From: PHAA01 sp034927445
GTDB taxonomy: Bacteria; Bacillota; Syntrophomonadia; Syntrophomonadales; Syntrophomonadaceae
Direction of reading: 5' to 3'
Length of the DNA: 64,000 nt
NCBI GenBank assembly: GCA_034927445.1
Contig: JAYFPZ010000011.1
Location: 111,054 to 175,053, forward strand
The position numbers were made by a program, and so were the translations under genes. Shown piece by piece: positions 52,834-61,651 of this stretch. Under the pieces are notes generated by a model. It ran no database searches. It saw nothing but the letters and a program-made list of their open reading frames with translations, and was not told the DNA's origin. Within the stretch, counting starts at the first letter, position 1. The number at the start of each line of letters is the position of its first letter.

Positions 52834-53175
52834 TTAACGATGTGCTGAATCAATTATGGTTTCGTCGGCTTTGGATAATGCTGCGATTATTTCTTTGACA
52901 ACCCGGCGGGCAATCAAATCCTTGTCCGTCGGAAATAGGTTTACATTGCTGCCACTGACGATTATCCAATGTTTAGCCAACTGCCTTATTTCTTCCCGGT
53001 CAAGACAATTGGAAGAACATCCGGCCACCATTAAGCCCAAATCAGCTGTCTGGCCGGTTGGTTTGGTAATGATTTCGATATTTTCCGGCAGACCTGCTTT
53101 AATCTCACGAACGATCTTGGAACGGTTTATTTCCGGGTTGCAACCCCCGCAGTATTTAACAAGTACTTGCTTCAT
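52834..53175 (-). CDS. Small Cys-motif protein encoded with abfD, function unknown
   Basis: A 113-residue soluble protein. MKQVLVKYCGGCNPEINRSKIVREI carries a CGGC motif near the N-terminus; DLGLMVAGCSSNCLDREEI (about 50-68) carries a C-x3-C pair. These look suited to a thiol/disulfide or metal role. No family is assigned with confidence. ATG 53175 lies 8 nt after the abfD stop. It is certainly in the abfD transcript, so it may serve cluster repair or redox protection of the oxygen-sensitive dehydratase; this is a guess from context. Confidence 0.7.
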   Translation of the reverse strand: MKQVLVKYCGGCNPEINRSKIVREIKAGLPENIEIITKPTGQTADLGLMVAGCSSNCLDREEIRQLAKHWIIVSGSNVNLFPTDKDLIARRVVKEIIAALSKADETIIDSAHR

Positions 53176-53183
53176 TGCCGGGG

Positions 53184-54656
53184 TTACTTCCAATCAACAT
53201 TCGGGTTGTCCTGAATCCCGCAGAGTTTTTCGGCCAAGTCTTTGCGATAGTCCAAGTCTACCAGGCGGGTAATCATTATTCTCTGGGCCTGGGGAGATCC
53301 GGCGCCATGCATCGATTCGGTCAGGTAAGCTACTGCTCCGCATCCCATGGTCAGATTTTCGATCAGTCTTAGCATACGCTGCCTTTTTTCAGCGCTATCA
53401 TCTCCGGCACCCTGCATATATTTTTTAACCAGAGTGCCTACTTCAGGATTATCAAAATCCTGAGCGGAAGGCATGGTTACCAGGGAACCGCCGGCCAGGT
53501 CCTGAGCAATTCGGGCTATTTCATAAGGAAAGCGGGTTACGTTCTGCTTGCAGATATTGGCCAGCAGCAAGTCGATCATATAGTTGCCGGCAGCCGTCTT
53601 GGATCCTTCGGCAGAACAAGCTATTCCGCAAGAGTAAAGAGTTTCATTAAGATGGCACATTTCCACAATTTTATCCTTCACATGAGACGCCTTGGCCGCC
53701 CCATTGTAGTCGGCTATAGCCTTGGCGGCTCCGATCAAAGTATCGCCGGTGCCGACCTTGCAGCCGCCGTAGCTCTGGCGGTGATATCCGGCAAACCTCT
53801 CCACCAGCATGGTGGTAAAATCAGTTTCACCGTTCATAAATACCCTTTCCCAGGGAACAAAAACATTATTAAAGATGGTCATTACTTCCTGCCCGCCAAA
53901 GTTGATATTGCCTACATCAACATGGCTGGGTTCCAATTTGCGGGTGTCTCCAGACTGCCGGCCGTATACATAGACCATGCCTGGGGCGTCTAACGGGACG
54001 GCAAAACAAACGGCCCAATCTTTTTCATCTTCTTTTAGGCTGTTGTTAGGCATGACCAATATTTCGTGGGAATTGATCATACCGGTCTGGTGAAGCTTGC
54101 AACCCCGAACTACCAAGCCATCCTCGCGTCTTTCCACTACGTGCAGATAAGCATCGGGATCAGGCTGTTGTCCCGGGGTTTTGGAGCGGTCACCCCGGGC
54201 ATCGGTCATGCAGCCGTCAACGGCTAGGTCGTTCTGCTGAACCCCAATCATGAACTTTTTAAAACGCTCATGATAATCTGTGCCATATTTGGCGTCCATT
54301 TCATAAGTGGTGCTGTAAATGGCGTTGAAAGCGTCCATGCCTACACAGCGCTGGAAACAGCAGCCGGTTTTTTGCCCCAGCATGCGCTGCATCTTAACCT
54401 TATTACGCAGGTCTTCGGTGCTCTGATGCAGATGGGTAAAACGGTTGATTTTTTCCCCGGTCAAATTGGAGGTGACTGTCATCAGATCTTCATATTCAGG
54501 CTCTTCGGCCATTTTGTAAGTCATAGCCATGGCGTTGATTGAGGGTCTGATAATAGGATGATCCACATAATTTTCAATTTTTTCGCCGAACATATAAAGT
54601 TCAAGTTTTCTGTTACGCAGACTGTCTACGTATTCCTGAGCTGTTTTTAATGCCAT
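53184..54656 (-). CDS. abfD: 4-hydroxybutyryl-CoA dehydratase
   Basis: A 490-residue FAD and [4Fe-4S] enzyme that converts 4-hydroxybutyryl-CoA to crotonyl-CoA (plus vinylacetyl-CoA isomerase activity). The cluster ligands known from the Clostridium aminobutyricum enzyme (Cys-x3-Cys, His, Cys) are found in TGCCFQRCVGMD (about 98-108) and YHRQSYGGCKVG (His292, Cys299). The active-site Lys/Glu region is in the central acyl-CoA-dehydrogenase-like fold. The length equals that of the characterised enzyme. It is transcribed from a -24/-12 promoter at 54735-54748, divergent from abfT. Confidence 0.95.
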   Translation of the reverse strand: MALKTAQEYVDSLRNRKLELYMFGEKIENYVDHPIIRPSINAMAMTYKMAEEPEYEDLMTVTSNLTGEKINRFTHLHQSTEDLRNKVKMQRMLGQKTGCCFQRCVGMDAFNAIYSTTYEMDAKYGTDYHERFKKFMIGVQQNDLAVDGCMTDARGDRSKTPGQQPDPDAYLHVVERREDGLVVRGCKLHQTGMINSHEILVMPNNSLKEDEKDWAVCFAVPLDAPGMVYVYGRQSGDTRKLEPSHVDVGNINFGGQEVMTIFNNVFVPWERVFMNGETDFTTMLVERFAGYHRQSYGGCKVGTGDTLIGAAKAIADYNGAAKASHVKDKIVEMCHLNETLYSCGIACSAEGSKTAAGNYMIDLLLANICKQNVTRFPYEIARIAQDLAGGSLVTMPSAQDFDNPEVGTLVKKYMQGAGDDSAEKRQRMLRLIENLTMGCGAVAYLTESMHGAGSPQAQRIMITRLVDLDYRKDLAEKLCGIQDNPNVDWK

Positions 54657-54734
54657 TTTTATTCCGCCTTTCCTAATAATCGATTATCGAAATAATTTCA
54701 GGTTAGGGATAATATCTGGTTTGCCTAACTTATT

Positions 54735-54748
54735 GCAAAAAATATGCC
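54735..54748 (-). promoter_or_regulatory. Sigma-54 (-24/-12) promoter of abfD
   Basis: On the minus strand, TGGCAT-ATTTT-TTGC: GG at -24 (54747-54748) and GC at -12 (54735-54736) with exactly 10 nt between. Initiation near 54723 gives a 67-nt leader before abfD. Confidence 0.85.
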
Positions 54749-55222
54749 ATGTGAGAGAGACAGTGATGCATAATAGTTCTGCTGGTCGGAAAACTAGGAG
54801 AAAAAAGTGATGACAGAGCGGTTACACTGAATTGCATGTAACTCTAAAAGATAATTGATTTGGAGTTTAAGCGGAAGTCAAAAGAGCAGATGTGATCTGT
54901 TTCCGGATCAATAAAACCGCCCGGAAGTATCTTAGAATGCCATTAAAACCAAGAGATTACCACGTCTTTGGGCAAATGAACCATAAACGAATCAACATAT
55001 AAAGATCGAACCGAAAAGGCATCGAAGAGAAAGTGTCAATAATATGCGATTTAGATAACCCAAACTGCATCCGGGTGAAACGAAAAAGGTTCGAAGTTGC
55101 AAATATGTGCGTGTAGCGGCTTAGATTTACCGGATGATATATCCGGGAGTGAAATCAAGCACAGGTCTCATTATAGCAATAGATGGGGAATATGTGAACA
55201 AGGTCAGGATGATTTTCTGTAG
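54749..55222. promoter_or_regulatory. Shared regulatory region between abfD and abfT
   Basis: A gene-free region of about 470 nt between two divergent -24/-12 promoters, as expected for upstream activator sites. Candidates are GTTACA-N10-TGTAAC (54821-54842) and four CCGGAT half-sites: 54903-54908, 55069-55074 (inverted), and the pair CCGGAT-N5-ATCCGG at 55130-55146. Which one is bound by the activator encoded at 61749 is unknown. Confidence 0.5.
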
Positions 55223-55223
55223 T

Positions 55224-55238
55224 TGGCATGTAATTTGC
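55224..55238 (+). promoter_or_regulatory. Sigma-54 (-24/-12) promoter of abfT
   Basis: TTGGCAT-GTAAT-TTGC with GG at 55225-55226 and GC at 55237-55238 (10 nt between). Initiation near 55250 is 50 nt before the GTG start of abfT, which rules out the longer open frame. Confidence 0.88.
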
Positions 55239-55298
55239 GATTACGTAAGCCAGAAATGCCATGGGCCAGAAAAAACCCTGAAAGGAGTAAGTGTAAAG

Positions 55299-56600
55299 GT
55301 GTTGGATTGGAAAAATTACTATAGAGACCGTATTAGAACCCCTGCTGAAGCGGTCAAATTAATTCAATCAGGCCAACGGGTAATATTAGGACATGCTTGT
55401 GGTGAACCGCAGGCTTTGACCCGAGCGCTGGTAGCCAGAGCTCAAGAACTGGAAAATGTTGAAATAGTACAGAGGGTGGCTATGGGGGAATCACCCTATA
55501 TTAATCCTGGAATGGAGGGCCATTTCAAATTAAACTCTTTATTTGGCAGCGCGCCGACCAGAAAGGCCCTGGCTGACGGCAGAGCAGACTATACCCCTTC
55601 TTTTATCAGTGAGATACCAGGTCTGTTTTTAACCGGAAAAATACCGCTTGATGTGGCGTTTATTTCAGTTACTCCGCCCGACTGTCATGGCTATTGCTCT
55701 ACGGGCATATCGGTCGATTATACGATTCAGGCAGCCCGTGCGGCCAAGATGGTGATTGCTCAGGTTAATCCGAATATGCCGCGGACCTTTGGGGATACCT
55801 TGCTGCATGTTAGTGAAATTGATTATTTCGCACCGGCAGAGGAGCCCCTGATCGTACTGGAACCCCCGGTTATCACCGCAGTAGAAAAACAAATCGGGAT
55901 GAACGTGGCTTCCCTGATTGAAGACGGCGCCACCTTGCAATTGGGAATTGGCTCTATACCAGATGCAATCCTGGAATTTCTGCCCGATAAACACGATTTG
56001 GGGGTTCATACTGAATTGTTTTCCGACGGAGTCAAGAATCTTGTAGAAGCCGGGGTGATCAACGGCAAGAAAAAGACAGTCCTGCCAGGTAAAGTTGTAT
56101 CGACCTTTATGATGGGCACCACCGACCTATATAATTGGGCACACGATAATGCCGCGCTTTATCTCTGCCCGGAAGACTATGTCAACGACCCCTGGGTGAT
56201 TGCCCAGAATTACCGTATGACTGCCATTAATTCCGCTTTAGAAGTAGATGTACTGGGGCAGGTGGCAGCCGATACCCTCGGCCCCAAGCAGTTCAGCGGA
56301 GTCGGTGGGCAGGTTGATTTTGTTCGCGGTGCGGCTCGTTCCCCCGGAGGCAAATCGATCATCGCTTTTCCTTCTACAGCCAAAAAAGGAAAAGTCAGCC
56401 GGATCTCAGCTATTTTAGCCCGGGGATCAGCGGTGACGACCTCCCGGCACGATACCGAATATATTGTGACCGAGTATGGCATCGCCGCACTTAAAGCCAA
56501 GACGGTTAAAGAAAGAATGGAAGCCTTAATAAGTATAGCCCACCCTGATTTTAGAGCCGAGATCAGGAAGGACGCTTACAGAACCTATTACTCCATGTAG
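55299..56600 (+). CDS. abfT: 4-hydroxybutyrate CoA-transferase
   Basis: A 433-residue family I CoA-transferase (Cat2/AbfT group) that moves CoA from acetyl-CoA or butyryl-CoA to 4-hydroxybutyrate. The catalytic glutamate lies in GVHTELFSDG (Glu239, matching Glu238 of the C. aminobutyricum enzyme). QLGIGSIPDAILEFL and the C-terminal EYGIAALKAKTVKERMEALI are typical. GTG 55299 is the start (AAAGGAG 11 nt upstream). The frame is open upstream to 55134 but crosses the promoter. Acting with AbfD, it feeds 4-hydroxybutyrate into crotonyl-CoA. Confidence 0.94.
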   Translation: MLDWKNYYRDRIRTPAEAVKLIQSGQRVILGHACGEPQALTRALVARAQELENVEIVQRVAMGESPYINPGMEGHFKLNSLFGSAPTRKALADGRADYTPSFISEIPGLFLTGKIPLDVAFISVTPPDCHGYCSTGISVDYTIQAARAAKMVIAQVNPNMPRTFGDTLLHVSEIDYFAPAEEPLIVLEPPVITAVEKQIGMNVASLIEDGATLQLGIGSIPDAILEFLPDKHDLGVHTELFSDGVKNLVEAGVINGKKKTVLPGKVVSTFMMGTTDLYNWAHDNAALYLCPEDYVNDPWVIAQNYRMTAINSALEVDVLGQVAADTLGPKQFSGVGGQVDFVRGAARSPGGKSIIAFPSTAKKGKVSRISAILARGSAVTTSRHDTEYIVTEYGIAALKAKTVKERMEALISIAHPDFRAEIRKDAYRTYYSM

Positions 56601-56796
56601 ATATTAATTAGGGATGTGATTCGTTCAACCGGCGATGAGTTTATATAAGGAAGTTGGTGGTATGACTTTACAAGTAAGGTACTGACTCTGGGACAGGTCC
56701 AATCCTTAAGAGAACCCTGGTAAGTCTGTTTTAATGGAGATAATAACAAGAGAGAATTATTTGGCTTTTGGAAACAATATTTAAGGAGGATGAAAA

Positions 56797-58062
56797 ATGA
56801 GTAGTAGAGTCAAGAAAATTTTAGGCTTGCTGGTAGCTTCAGTAATGTTGTTGACCCTGGTCACCGGCTGTGGCGGAGGAGATACGAGCTCAGAAAGCGC
56901 TAAGGAAGTAAAGATGGGTACGATACTTCCCTTGTCCGGTTCTCAGGCTCCTCTGGGCAAGATCGGCCAACAGGCTCGTGACATGGCTATCGAGGAAATC
57001 AACGCAGCCGGCGGCATCCAATCCTTAGGCGGCGCTCAAATAAAAATGGTTTATGCAGACAGTAAAGGCGACCCGGCCACCGGGGTATCCGAAGCCGAAC
57101 GCCTGATCACCCAGGAGGAAGTCAAAATCCTCACCGGATGTTATCAGAGCGGTGTGGCCATGCCTTCCACCGAAGTAGCGGAGCGTTATGGAATCCCCTA
57201 CTTTGTCGATGTTCCTTCCGAGGACAAGATTACTGAACGTGGAATGAAATATATTTTCCGCCTGGCAGAAAAGACCAGTTGGAGAAACCGGGACCAGACC
57301 AAATTTATAACCGATATGGCCCAAAAGTATAACACCCCGGTTAAGACTGTTGGCCTTATTTATGAAAATACGGCCTGGGGACAAGGTGCAGTTACTGCTT
57401 GGGAAAAATATCTGCCCGAAGCCGGTTTGCAGATTGTTATGAAAGAACCATATCCGGCCAATTCATCTGACCTTACCCCGGTTGTATTAAAAGCCAAACA
57501 GTTGAATCCTGATATCATCATGATGGTATCCTATGTTTCCGATGCGGCTCTTTTAACCAAGACCTTTGCCGAACAGAAAGTGACCCCCAAGGCCTTTATA
57601 GGAACCAGCGGCGGATTTGCCGATCCCACCTATTATAACCTGGCGGGTAATGCCTGTGAAAACTTCTTTGATATCTCGACCTGGGAACCCGATGTAAACA
57701 GACCAATGTCTCAGGAGATCAACAACAAGTTTAAGGAAAAATACGGTTATGCCATGAATGCCGAGGCAGTCAAGGCTTATGTGGGAATGTATGTAATCAA
57801 GGATGCCTTGGAAAGAGCAGGCTCCACTGATCCTGAAAAACTGCGGGAAGCTTTTGCCACCACCGACCTCCAGTCGGGGCCGGCGCAAATGTACGCAGCT
57901 CAGACCAAGTTTGACGAAACCGGGCAAATGATCAACGCCCCGATCGTAATCTGCCAGTATCAGAAAGTTAACGGCAAAATGGAACGTGTAACCGTTTATC
58001 CGGAACAAGAAGCTCGGGTTGGATCCAAAATAGTATGGCCGTACCCCGGGGCAACGCAATAG
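56797..58062 (+). CDS. Branched-chain-type ABC substrate-binding lipoprotein (set 2)
   Basis: A 421-residue type I binding protein. A signal peptide with lipobox (VMLLTLVTGCGGG) gives a mature Cys at about residue 26. VKMGTILPLSGSQAPLGKIGQQARDMAIEEINAAGGI starts the binding fold, and it differs clearly from the set 1 protein (e.g. RLAEKTSWRNRDQTKF). It follows abfT by 196 nt with TAAGGAGG upstream; no -24/-12 site was seen there. Its place inside the 4-hydroxybutyrate locus suggests the ligand is a C4 acid, GABA or another substrate of that pathway rather than leucine; this is inferred. Confidence 0.9.
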   Translation: MSSRVKKILGLLVASVMLLTLVTGCGGGDTSSESAKEVKMGTILPLSGSQAPLGKIGQQARDMAIEEINAAGGIQSLGGAQIKMVYADSKGDPATGVSEAERLITQEEVKILTGCYQSGVAMPSTEVAERYGIPYFVDVPSEDKITERGMKYIFRLAEKTSWRNRDQTKFITDMAQKYNTPVKTVGLIYENTAWGQGAVTAWEKYLPEAGLQIVMKEPYPANSSDLTPVVLKAKQLNPDIIMMVSYVSDAALLTKTFAEQKVTPKAFIGTSGGFADPTYYNLAGNACENFFDISTWEPDVNRPMSQEINNKFKEKYGYAMNAEAVKAYVGMYVIKDALERAGSTDPEKLREAFATTDLQSGPAQMYAAQTKFDETGQMINAPIVICQYQKVNGKMERVTVYPEQEARVGSKIVWPYPGATQ

Positions 58063-58073
58063 TTTGAGGGCCG

Positions 58074-58097
58074 GGGTTCCCGGAAACCCGGGAACCC
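58074..58097 (+). terminator. Hairpin between the set 2 binding protein and permease genes
   Basis: A perfect 10-bp stem GGGTTCCCGG/CCGGGAACCC with an AAAC loop, 11 nt after the stop, with no T-run. The position and likely role equal those of the hairpin at 48106-48134 in set 1. Confidence 0.6.
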
Positions 58098-58128
58098 TAT
58101 CCTCAGTACGAAAAGGGGTGTTTAAACA

Positions 58129-59010
58129 GTGGGCTTTTTATCAGTTGTTGCAAACGGACTGAGCATGGGCGCTATTTACGGCTTGATAGCTCTGGGGCTG
58201 ACCCTGATATTCGGAATTATGAGGATTATTAATTTCGCTCAGGGCGCCCTGTTAATGCTGTCAATGATGGTGTCTTATGTTCTGTGGCTGGCAACCGGAC
58301 TTAATCCTTATATATTGATAATTATTGTAGGCCCGATTATGTTTGTGGTCGGGTATTTAAGTGAGCGATTCATGATCAAACCGGTGCTGGACGCCCAGAA
58401 AGACGTACGGGAACCGGTGAGCGTATTGCTGCTGACAGCTGCTTTTGCCATTGTGCTGGAAAACCTGTGCTTAATGGTTTTTGGCGCGGATTACGTAATG
58501 GCCAAGACCAGCTTTTCTGAAATGACTCTGGTTTGGGGACCGGTCACCGTTAGTGCATCACGTTTTTATGGCTTGATTATCGCCTTGGTGATGGCGGGGC
58601 TGTTCTACCTGTTTCTCCAAAAGACCCAGACCGGACGGAACCTCCGAGCTACAGGCCAGGACCGCAACGCAGCTTCATTAATGGGTATTGATATTACGCA
58701 AACCTATGCCGTTGCGTTCGGAATCGGAACTGCTTTGTTGGCGGTGGCTGCCGTAGCCCTGATTCCCTTCTACTATGTCCATCCCTCGGTGGGAGCAGTT
58801 TTTATGACCAAAGCCTTTATTGTTGTAGTTCTGGGTGGATTGGGCAGTGTGCCCGGCGCACTTCTAGGCGGCATTATTATTGGCTTAATTGAATCCATCG
58901 CTGCTCAGTACATGACCGCCACTCTGACTGTCATGCTGGTATATGCAGTATTCCTGGTAGTTTTGTTTGTTAAGCCGACGGGTATATTTGGATCCCCCTA
59001 TGATTGGTAG
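58129..59010 (+). CDS. livH: Branched-chain-type ABC permease LivH (set 2)
   Basis: A 293-residue membrane protein. ANGLSMGAIYGLIALGLTLIFGIMRIINFAQGALLML and GQDRNAASLMGIDITQTYAVAFGIGTAL identify LivH. It ends KPTGIFGSPYDW. The start is GTG 58129, preceded by AAAAGGGG. It is 9 nt before livM set 2. Confidence 0.92.
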   Translation: MGFLSVVANGLSMGAIYGLIALGLTLIFGIMRIINFAQGALLMLSMMVSYVLWLATGLNPYILIIIVGPIMFVVGYLSERFMIKPVLDAQKDVREPVSVLLLTAAFAIVLENLCLMVFGADYVMAKTSFSEMTLVWGPVTVSASRFYGLIIALVMAGLFYLFLQKTQTGRNLRATGQDRNAASLMGIDITQTYAVAFGIGTALLAVAAVALIPFYYVHPSVGAVFMTKAFIVVVLGGLGSVPGALLGGIIIGLIESIAAQYMTATLTVMLVYAVFLVVLFVKPTGIFGSPYDW

Positions 59011-59019
59011 GTGAGATGA

Positions 59020-60054
59020 GTGAATAAGTTAAATATCGACAAGAGTTATATATTTGCAGGTATACTGGTGGTTCTAATGTGTCTTGTCCCCTCGGTTATC
59101 TCAAAACCGTATTATTTGCACGTTATCATTATCTGTATGCTGTGGGCTTATCTGGCCTCCTGCTGGAATATCATCGGCGGGTTTGCCGGGCAGCTTTCCC
59201 TGGGTCACGCGATATATACCGCCGTGGGTGCTTATGTGACCATTATGCTTTTCAATACCTTGGGTCTGTCTCCCTGGATAGGGCTTTTTATAGCCGGCGG
59301 AATAGCGGCAGTACTGAGTCTAATCATTGGCTTTCCCACTTTCGGATTGCGGGGGGCCTATTATGCCCTGGCCACAGTGGCCATTTCCGAAGGAATCGTA
59401 GTTCTGATCAATAACACCAAAAATTTGGGTAATTTTTTGGTGGGCGGCGCCGAAGGATTAATCGTAAAAAGCGTAGGCAATTCCTGGGCGGCTATTCAAT
59501 TTCATTCCAAGATTCCGTATTACTATATCATATTGGTCATGCTGGTCATGATCGTAATCCTGGCCCGGTGGATAAAGGAATCCAAGCTTGGCTATTATTT
59601 AGTAGCTTTGCGGGAAGACGAAGATGCGGCAGCGGCCATGGGGATCGATGTGCGCAAGCAGAAGCTGATTGCCGGGGCCATAAGTGCTTTTTTCACCGCC
59701 CTGGGAGGCGTTTTCTATGCGCTTTTGATCCGCTATCTGGAGCCTAATGCGATTGCCGGGGCCAGCATGTCGACCCAGATGGTATTTCTGACCATTGTAG
59801 GCGGAGCCGGTACGGTTATAGGCCCGGTTATTGGAGGATTACTGCTGTCTTTCCTGAGTGAAATGATCCGTTTTTACCTGGGCGGACAGCTGATGGGTCT
59901 GCACCTGTTTATTTACGGGATGATCGTACTGCTGATGATTATTTTCCAGCCCAAGGGCTTGGCTGAACTAATTGACAAAGCCAAAGGGCTGATTATGAAA
60001 AAGAAGCAAATTAAAGGGGGTGAAAGTGGTGTCAAAGACGCTTCTGGAGCTTAA
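59020..60054 (+). CDS. livM: Branched-chain-type ABC permease LivM (set 2)
   Basis: A 344-residue permease: SCWNIIGGFAGQLSLGHAIYTAVGAYV, FGLRGAYYALATVAISEGIVVL and the loop REDEDAAAAMGIDVRKQK. It carries a longer, Lys-rich C-terminus (KAKGLIMKKKQIKGGESGV) than set 1; this tail overlaps livG by about 26 nt. It starts at GTG 59020 after AGGTGAGATGA. Confidence 0.92.
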   Translation: MNKLNIDKSYIFAGILVVLMCLVPSVISKPYYLHVIIICMLWAYLASCWNIIGGFAGQLSLGHAIYTAVGAYVTIMLFNTLGLSPWIGLFIAGGIAAVLSLIIGFPTFGLRGAYYALATVAISEGIVVLINNTKNLGNFLVGGAEGLIVKSVGNSWAAIQFHSKIPYYYIILVMLVMIVILARWIKESKLGYYLVALREDEDAAAAMGIDVRKQKLIAGAISAFFTALGGVFYALLIRYLEPNAIAGASMSTQMVFLTIVGGAGTVIGPVIGGLLLSFLSEMIRFYLGGQLMGLHLFIYGMIVLLMIIFQPKGLAELIDKAKGLIMKKKQIKGGESGVKDASGA

Positions 60055-60760
60055 AGATTTGACTATAAAATTTGGCGGTTTGACGGCGGTGAACAAACTG
60101 AATGCCAGCCTGTATGAAGGCGAAGCAGTTGGATTGATCGGGCCTAACGGAGCAGGCAAAACCACCGCTTTCAACCTGATTGTGGGCGTATATAAACCGA
60201 CCGAAGGTCAGGTCATATTTGACGGCCAGGACATCACCGGCCTGACTCCCTATGAGGTATGCCGGAAAGGTATAGGCCGGACTTTCCAAGTGGTGAAACC
60301 CTTCGGCAAAATGACAGTTTTGCAGAATATAATGGTGGGCGCCTTTGTCAATACTTCTAGAAGGAAGGAAGCCGAAAAGGTTGCTGCCGGGATTATGGAG
60401 AAAGTCGGTTTGCAATCCAAGCGGGACAACCTGGCGCAGAATCTGACCATTCCGGAAAGAAAAAGGCTCGAGGTAGCCAAAGCGTTGGCTACCAACCCGA
60501 AACTGCTGCTTTTAGACGAAGTACTGGCGGGATTGAATCCTACCGAAATCGAGGATGCCATTTCCCTGATTAAATCCATCAACCGGGAAGGAATCACAGT
60601 GCTGATGATCGAGCACGTTTTGCAAGCAACCATGGCCATATGTCAAAGGATCGTTGTTCTGGACTATGGCAAGAAGATTGCCGAGGGGAGTCCCCAGGAG
60701 GTTACCAGCAACCCCGAAGTAATAAAGGCGTATTTAGGTGATGAATATGAAAATGCTTGA
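60029..60760 (+). CDS. livG: Branched-chain-type ABC ATPase LivG (set 2)
   Basis: About 243 residues. Walker A LIGPNGAGKTTAFNLIVG, signature LTIPERKRLEVAKAL (a degenerate signature like that of some LivG proteins), Walker B LLLDEVLAGLNP and MIEHVLQ are present. In Walker B the usual DEPxAG reads DEVLAG. GTG 60029 is 8 nt after AAAGGGGG; GTG 60020 and 60026 are also in frame. It overlaps livM. Confidence 0.91.
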   Translation: MSKTLLELKDLTIKFGGLTAVNKLNASLYEGEAVGLIGPNGAGKTTAFNLIVGVYKPTEGQVIFDGQDITGLTPYEVCRKGIGRTFQVVKPFGKMTVLQNIMVGAFVNTSRRKEAEKVAAGIMEKVGLQSKRDNLAQNLTIPERKRLEVAKALATNPKLLLLDEVLAGLNPTEIEDAISLIKSINREGITVLMIEHVLQATMAICQRIVVLDYGKKIAEGSPQEVTSNPEVIKAYLGDEYENA

Positions 60761-61457
60761 AATTAAAGGAATAGACTCGGGTTATGGTGACGTAACCGTA
60801 TTGAAAAATGTTTCCCTGAACATTGAGGAAGGAGAAGTGGTAAGTATCGTAGGCGCCAATGGCGCCGGTAAAACCACCCTGCTGAATACCATTTCCGGAA
60901 TTCTCAATGCGAAAAAGGGAGAAATATGGCTGGATGAACAGCGTATCGATCGCCTGCCACCGCATAAGATCACCGAATTGGGAATTGTGCAGGTGCCTGA
61001 AGGACGGCGTATATTCCCGCTCATGACCGTGCTGGAGAATCTCTTGATCGGCGCCTCCCTGCCCCGGGCCAAGAGCAAACAAAAAGAGAATATGGAATAC
61101 GTTTTTGAACTCTTGCCCCGTTTGGCGGAACGTAAGAATCAGATAGGCCGGACCATGAGCGGCGGGGAACAGCAAATGCTGGCTATCGGGAGAGCCTTAA
61201 TGGCCAATCCCCGGTTGCTGATGCTGGATGAACCGTCCATGGGTTTGTCGCCTTTGCTGGTATCAACCGTATTTGACGTCATTAAAAAAATAGGAGAGCA
61301 AAACATTACGGTTCTGCTGGTGGAACAAAACGTGAAAAAGGCTCTGGGATTGAGCCAGCGGGGTTATGTTTTGGAAAACGGTTTCATTTCCATGCAAGGC
61401 CCTTCGGCTGATCTTCTGAATAATCCTCATATCAAAAAAGCCTATCTGGGCTTATAA
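60747..61457 (+). CDS. livF: Branched-chain-type ABC ATPase LivF (set 2)
   Basis: About 236 residues. Walker A IVGANGAGKTTLLNTISG, signature MSGGEQQMLAIGRALMANP, Walker B LMLDEPSMGLSP and VPEGRRIFPLMTVLENL are present. Several ATG codons cluster at the start; 60747 has the best spacing from AGGTGAT (60736-60742). It overlaps livG by 14 bp and is the last gene of set 2. Confidence 0.92.
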   Translation: MKMLEIKGIDSGYGDVTVLKNVSLNIEEGEVVSIVGANGAGKTTLLNTISGILNAKKGEIWLDEQRIDRLPPHKITELGIVQVPEGRRIFPLMTVLENLLIGASLPRAKSKQKENMEYVFELLPRLAERKNQIGRTMSGGEQQMLAIGRALMANPRLLMLDEPSMGLSPLLVSTVFDVIKKIGEQNITVLLVEQNVKKALGLSQRGYVLENGFISMQGPSADLLNNPHIKKAYLGL

Positions 61458-61471
61458 GACTTATACGACAT

Positions 61472-61499
61472 GGAGAGGTTGCCCTTAAGCAACCTCTCC
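61472..61499 (+). terminator. Hairpin after livF set 2
   Basis: A perfect 11-bp stem GGAGAGGTTGC/GCAACCTCTCC with a 6-nt loop and no T-run. It is an mRNA 3'-end hairpin, possibly Rho-dependent or only stabilising. 61500-61651 holds two inverted repeats (about 61516-61526 and 61536-61563) and a TATAAT at 61509 without a -35. Confidence 0.55.
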
Positions 61500-61651
61500 T
61501 CCGGGAGGTATAATATACCGCCGGTAATATGCAAACTCCGGGTATGGGTGATTATACCGGAGCCGGGTTGTTTGCCGGCAGCAAGCGATTTTATATACCG
61601 GAATTGTCTTTTATAGAAGTAAAATAGCCAGAGACAATAAAGGGAGTCAAG

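Noticed and set aside
55134..55298. Longer N-terminus for abfT
   Set aside because: The extra 55 codons cross the -24/-12 promoter and have no homology; GTG 55299 has the ribosome-binding site.
56601..56796. Third sigma-54 promoter before the set 2 binding-protein gene
   Set aside because: TTTGGCTTTTGGAAAC has a GG element but lacks GC at the right spacing; no other candidate was found.
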